Of a DNA stretch of 53,832 bases, positions 51,189-53,832 are shown piece by piece; within the stretch, counting starts at the first letter, position 1, and each line of letters opens with the position of its first letter. The notes under the pieces were generated by a model. The model ran no database searches. It was not told the DNA's origin and worked only from the letters and a program-made list of their open reading frames with translations. This DNA comes from Mycobacterium sp. 1554424.7 (GTDB lineage Bacteria; Actinomycetota; Actinomycetes; Mycobacteriales; Mycobacteriaceae), in NCBI RefSeq assembly GCF_001665295.1, contig NZ_LZSE01000109.1, forward strand, positions 1-53,832. The letters run 5' to 3'. The position numbers and the translations under genes are program-made.

Positions 51189-51781
51189 ACACCCCGGCGG
51201 TGTTGCTGGCCGTGGCGCTGTGGATCGGTCCCAGCCCGTCGGCGGTGCGGGCGCGTGCGGGGCTCCGGGCGGGCGCCCACCTTCCGCGGAAGCCGACCGA
51301 GCAGCGTCGCGGCCCGGACCCGCTGGCGGTCGCCTCCAGCCTCGATGTGCTGGCCGTGTGCCTGGAAGCCGGCATGGCGGTGTCGACGGCGGCGGCGGCG
51401 ACCTCTCCGTCCGCGCCACCGAGGCTGGCCGCGGTGTTGCGCCGCGCCGCGGACCTGCTGGCGCTGGGCGCGGATCCCGCTGTGGCCTGGTCGGTTTCGC
51501 CTGATGCGACGGCCGGGTCGGTTGACCCGGAAATCGAGGCGCTGCTGCGGCTGGCCCGGCGTTCGGCGTCCTCGGGCGCGGCGCTCGCCGGCGGCGTCGC
51601 CGAATTGGCCGACCAGTCTCGCCACGACGCCGCGCACGCGGCGACCGCCGCCGCCGAGCGAGCCGGGGTGCTGATCGCCGGGCCGCTTGGGCTCTGTTTC
51701 TTGCCGGCGTTTGTCTGCCTCGGCATCGTCCCGGTGGTGGCGGGGCTGGCCGGCGACGTCTTGCGGTCGGGCCTGCTGTGA
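51185..51781 (+). CDS. tadC: TadC-like membrane protein
   Basis: 198 aa, T2SSF-type domain (DPLAVASSLDVLAVCLEAGMAVSTA) with C-terminal helices VLIAGPLGLCFLPAFVCLGI. Coupled to tadB by ATGA overlap. Pilin gene follows 18 bases later. Confidence 0.85.
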   Translation: MNTPAVLLAVALWIGPSPSAVRARAGLRAGAHLPRKPTEQRRGPDPLAVASSLDVLAVCLEAGMAVSTAAAATSPSAPPRLAAVLRRAADLLALGADPAVAWSVSPDATAGSVDPEIEALLRLARRSASSGAALAGGVAELADQSRHDAAHAATAAAERAGVLIAGPLGLCFLPAFVCLGIVPVVAGLAGDVLRSGLL

Positions 51782-51799
51782 AGGGAAGGAAAGACATTA

Positions 51800-52000
51800 A
51801 TGATCACCAAGTTTCGCGGATTTCTGGCGCGCGTCGCCGTGCTGGCGACCGACGAGTCGGGCATGTCGACGGTCGAATACGCCATCGGAACGATCGCGGC
51901 GGCCGCCTTCGGCGCGATCCTCTACACCGTCGTCACCGGCGACTCCATCGTCTCGGCGCTGACCAACATCATCGGTCGCGCGCTCAACACCAAGGTCTAG
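51800..52000 (+). CDS. Flp-type pilin (DUF4244)
   Basis: 66 aa. Basic leader (ITKFRGFLARVAVLATDE) then SGMSTVEYAIGTIAAAAFGAILYTVV, the pilin helix with E at position +5 after the likely prepilin cleavage site. This is the major subunit candidate of the tad locus. A ribosome site GGGAAGGAAAG is 10 nt before the ATG. Confidence 0.9.
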   Translation: MITKFRGFLARVAVLATDESGMSTVEYAIGTIAAAAFGAILYTVVTGDSIVSALTNIIGRALNTKV

Positions 52001-52326
52001 CGGGCTGTGCGGGCGCGAGCACCGTCGAGGCGGCGCTGGGGATCGCCACGCTGGTCGCGGTGCTGGTGTTGTGCCTGGCCGGGGTCACCGCGGTGTCGCT
52101 GCAGGTGCGCTGCGTCGATGCCGCCCGCGAGGCGGCCCGGCTGGCGGCGCGCGGCGACGACCGTTCGGCGCTCGACACCGCGCGCCGTATCGCGCCCGTC
52201 GGGTCGCGGGTCCGGATACGACGGGACGGCGATTTCCTGGTGGCCACGGTCGTGGCGCACTCGAGGCTGTTGCCCTCGTTGGACATTGCGGCCACGGCGG
52301 TCTCGGCGGCCGAGCCCGGCCGATGA
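52000..52326 (+). CDS. TadE-like pseudopilin (Rv3655c-like), start unresolved
   Basis: About 108 aa read from the base after the pilin stop: GASTVEAALGIATLVAVLVL is a pilin-like helix, followed by RCVDAAREAARLAARGD. No ATG, GTG or TTG lies in frame between the pilin stop and this helix; the upstream frame is only an antisense-like reading through the pilin. A GTG at 52007 is in another frame (the frame of the next gene). Either a near-cognate start after the pilin stop, or a base error. M. tuberculosis Rv3655c carries the same region. Confidence 0.7.
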   Translation, partial: AGCAGASTVEAALGIATLVAVLVLCLAGVTAVSLQVRCVDAAREAARLAARGDDRSALDTARRIAPVGSRVRIRRDGDFLVATVVAHSRLLPSLDIAATAVSAAEPGR

Positions 52327-52342
52327 TCGCGGCTCGGCGACG

Positions 52343-52645
52343 GTGCTGGCCGCCGCGATGGTGGCGGTGCTGCTGTCGCTCACCGGGGCGGGCGCCTATC
52401 TCGGGTCTGTGGTGGTGGCGCGTCACCGTGCGCAGGCCGCGGCGGATCTGGCCGCGCTGGCCGCGGCGGGCCGGCTCCCTTCGGGTTTCGCGGCCGCGTG
52501 CGCCAGCGCTCAGGTCGTGGCGCGCGAGATGCGGGTCGACGACGCGCGGTGTGCGGTGGACGATCTCGACGTGGTCGTGACCGTCGAGGTGCGGGTAGCC
52601 TTTGCCGGCACGGCGCGGGCCGCCGCGCGGGCGGGTCCGGCCTAG
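52343..52645 (+). CDS. Rv3654c-like secreted/TadE-like protein
   Basis: About 100 aa: hydrophobic VLAAAMVAVLLSLTGAGAYL helix followed by VVARHRAQAAADLAALAAAG, a typical minor-pilin pattern, and a beta-like tail. The family sequence probably starts a few residues earlier (DDRGSAT), but no start codon fits that; GTG 52343 is the first. The stop TAG shares a CTAG tetranucleotide with the convergent next gene. Confidence 0.65.
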   Translation: MLAAAMVAVLLSLTGAGAYLGSVVVARHRAQAAADLAALAAAGRLPSGFAAACASAQVVAREMRVDDARCAVDDLDVVVTVEVRVAFAGTARAAARAGPA

Positions 52646-53664
52646 CGCGATTCCAACCCCGCAGCGGCGACTTCCGCTTCGGTCGGAAGTCGCAGCGAAA
52701 CCAGCCCGGCGAAGGTGTCCGGTTCGAGTTCCACCTTGTTGACCGTCACGTGCACCGGCACCCAGTCGTCGTCGTGGCCTCGCATGCGCAGCACCCGACT
52801 CGTGGGGCCGTCGACGAATTCCTTTGTCATGTAGTCCCTTAGGTATTCGTCGTCCGGATGGATCTTCGGCCTGTCCGTGCTGACGCCCCGCCAGTCATAG
52901 AAGGGGCATGGGTCGTCGAGCCATTTCAGCAGGGCCCAGGTCTCGGGATCGACGAGCGCCCGGTGGACTCCGGCCTGGGCCAGTCCGTTGAGGATCCGTT
53001 GCGCCAGGTCGTCGGTGGATACGGCCGGGCCCTTGAGTTCCGATCGCCAGTTCATCGCCCGGGCGACCAGGTGGTCGCGGCCGTCCGGTCCTGGCTCCAG
53101 GGCGGTGCGCGCGACAAAGCCGATCCGGATGGGATTGCCCTGCCAGTCGGTGAGATCCCAAGTGCTGCAGATCGTTTGGTCTGGCTTGGCCCGGACCGCC
53201 ATAGCGAGCACCTTGGTTTCGTTCGGGTTGAGCTCTCGCGAGGGAAGGTCCTCGGCGAAGGCCCTGCCGAAGGTGACCTCGACGTCGGGATTCTTGCCGC
53301 TGTTGGTCAGCGACTGCCGGGTGTCGGTGGCCACCCCGAGGGTGAGGTCCCACTTCAGCGGGCCGGGGATCGGCCGCTCGGACGGGTCGGCTTCGGCCGG
53401 CCCGGTCCACACGTGCACGCCGTGGATCTGGCCGTCGGACATCACCACCGGCTCGGTGCGGATGACGCGGTCGCGCTTGGTGGTGATGCTCGTCAGGCTC
53501 TGCCCGGTCTGCACCGACTCGGCGATCGCGGTCCGGACGGCGGCGAGATGCGGACTGCGGCGCAGGAACGTCGTGATCGGGATCAGGTTCTTGAGTTGGC
53601 GACCCTGCGCCACGACAGCAGGTTCGCCCCCCAACGTCTCCACGAGCAACCAGTCGTGGGCCAT
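52642..53664 (-). CDS. Rv3651-like protein
   Basis: 340 aa beginning MAHDWLLVETLGGEPAVVAQGRQ; N-terminal PAS/GAF-like sensory domain with HGVHVWTGPAEADPSERP and C-terminal region with GHDDDWVPVHVTVNKVEL. Widely conserved in mycobacteria, function unknown. ATG 53664 matches the conserved start, GTG 53691 is an alternative. Ends convergently with the Rv3654c-like gene, sharing the CTAG that contains both stops. Confidence 0.82.
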   Translation of the reverse strand: MAHDWLLVETLGGEPAVVAQGRQLKNLIPITTFLRRSPHLAAVRTAIAESVQTGQSLTSITTKRDRVIRTEPVVMSDGQIHGVHVWTGPAEADPSERPIPGPLKWDLTLGVATDTRQSLTNSGKNPDVEVTFGRAFAEDLPSRELNPNETKVLAMAVRAKPDQTICSTWDLTDWQGNPIRIGFVARTALEPGPDGRDHLVARAMNWRSELKGPAVSTDDLAQRILNGLAQAGVHRALVDPETWALLKWLDDPCPFYDWRGVSTDRPKIHPDDEYLRDYMTKEFVDGPTSRVLRMRGHDDDWVPVHVTVNKVELEPDTFAGLVSLRLPTEAEVAAAGLESR

Positions 53665-53740
53665 GCGGGCAATTTTACGGCCGCGGCTCACCGTGTTGAT
53701 ATGGCGGGAGCCTGAGGATAGGCGGAGCCCGGCCCGGCGG

Positions 53741-53832
53741 CTACGTCAATCCGTTCATACCATTCTGGCCGAGCAGTAGCCCGCCGATGCCGCCCACCCC
53801 GGCGAGGCCTTGGGGCGGGGCGACGGCCTTGC
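53741..53832 (-). CDS. PE/PE_PGRS-type protein, C-terminal end only
   Basis: The last 30 codons on the minus strand read APPQGLAGVGGIGGLLLGQN and end GMNGLT, the typical ending of mycobacterial PE_PGRS and related PE proteins; the rest is beyond the window. It sits where M. tuberculosis has PE genes beside Rv3651. A repetitive gene at the edge would also explain a contig end. Confidence 0.75.
   Translation of the reverse strand, partial: KAVAPPQGLAGVGGIGGLLLGQNGMNGLT

Overview
The window comes from a slow-growing Mycobacterium. Evidence: very high GC; a PE-family gene and the tail of a second PE/PE_PGRS gene; WhiB4, a CRP regulator, BagAB, MarP and Ssd homologues; F420-dependent luciferase-like oxidoreductases; and gene order from about 21.3 kb to the right end that follows, gene by gene, the M. 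tuberculosis Rv3684 to Rv3651 block as I recall it (no alignment was run). The left 21 kb is not part of that block and looks accessory.

Layout. 1-1836: 5'-truncated iron-sulfur subunit and NrfD membrane subunit of a molybdoenzyme; the first 190 bases are an exact reverse-complement copy of 436-625, so the true start of the gene is missing. 2043-7902: stress and redox genes (F420 oxidoreductase; SRPBCC protein, alcohol dehydrogenase and PfpI; methyltransferase and CDGSH protein; haem-oxygenase-like protein). 7946-13008: a stressosome-type partner-switching operon (RsbR, RsbS, RsbT, small PP2C, large PAS-GAF-PP2C-ATPase) with a divergent STAS gene. 13230-15665: small stress and membrane genes, including a UsfY-like gene and DUF4193. 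At least six sites with the SigF-type pattern (GTTT-like -35, 15-16 nt spacer, GGGTAT-like -10) lie in front of genes from 2 to 15 kb, so this part reads as a SigF-type stress island built around its own upstream sensor module. No sigma-factor gene is in the window. 15793-19898: membrane-anchored Mrr-type nuclease, then a TetR regulator divergent from a CoA-transferase, F420 oxidoreductase and cysteine hydrolase operon, with tandem repeats between. 20109-21259: PE gene and tRNA-Pro.

21313-53664, conserved block: cds1-like PLP enzyme, metallophosphoesterase, ponA2 with an apparently rearranged 3' end, whiB4, bagB/bagA, DUF4177, RidA, metallo-beta-lactamase fold protein, crp, nth, TlpA-like thioredoxin, CoA pyrophosphatase, marP, ephE, holin-like protein, secreted protease, acs, dppABCD, a degenerate Fic-like protein, a region in the position of the Ms1/MTS2823 small RNA, a HAD phosphatase, 6C small RNA, ssd and the tad/flp pilus genes, then an Rv3651-like gene. 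The window ends inside a PE-type C-terminus.

Two fold-back rearrangements (190 bp at the left edge, 43 bp arms at ponA2) suggest either template-switch events or assembly/amplification chimeras and should be checked on reads before the affected genes are trusted. No CRISPR array, insertion sequence or prophage was seen.
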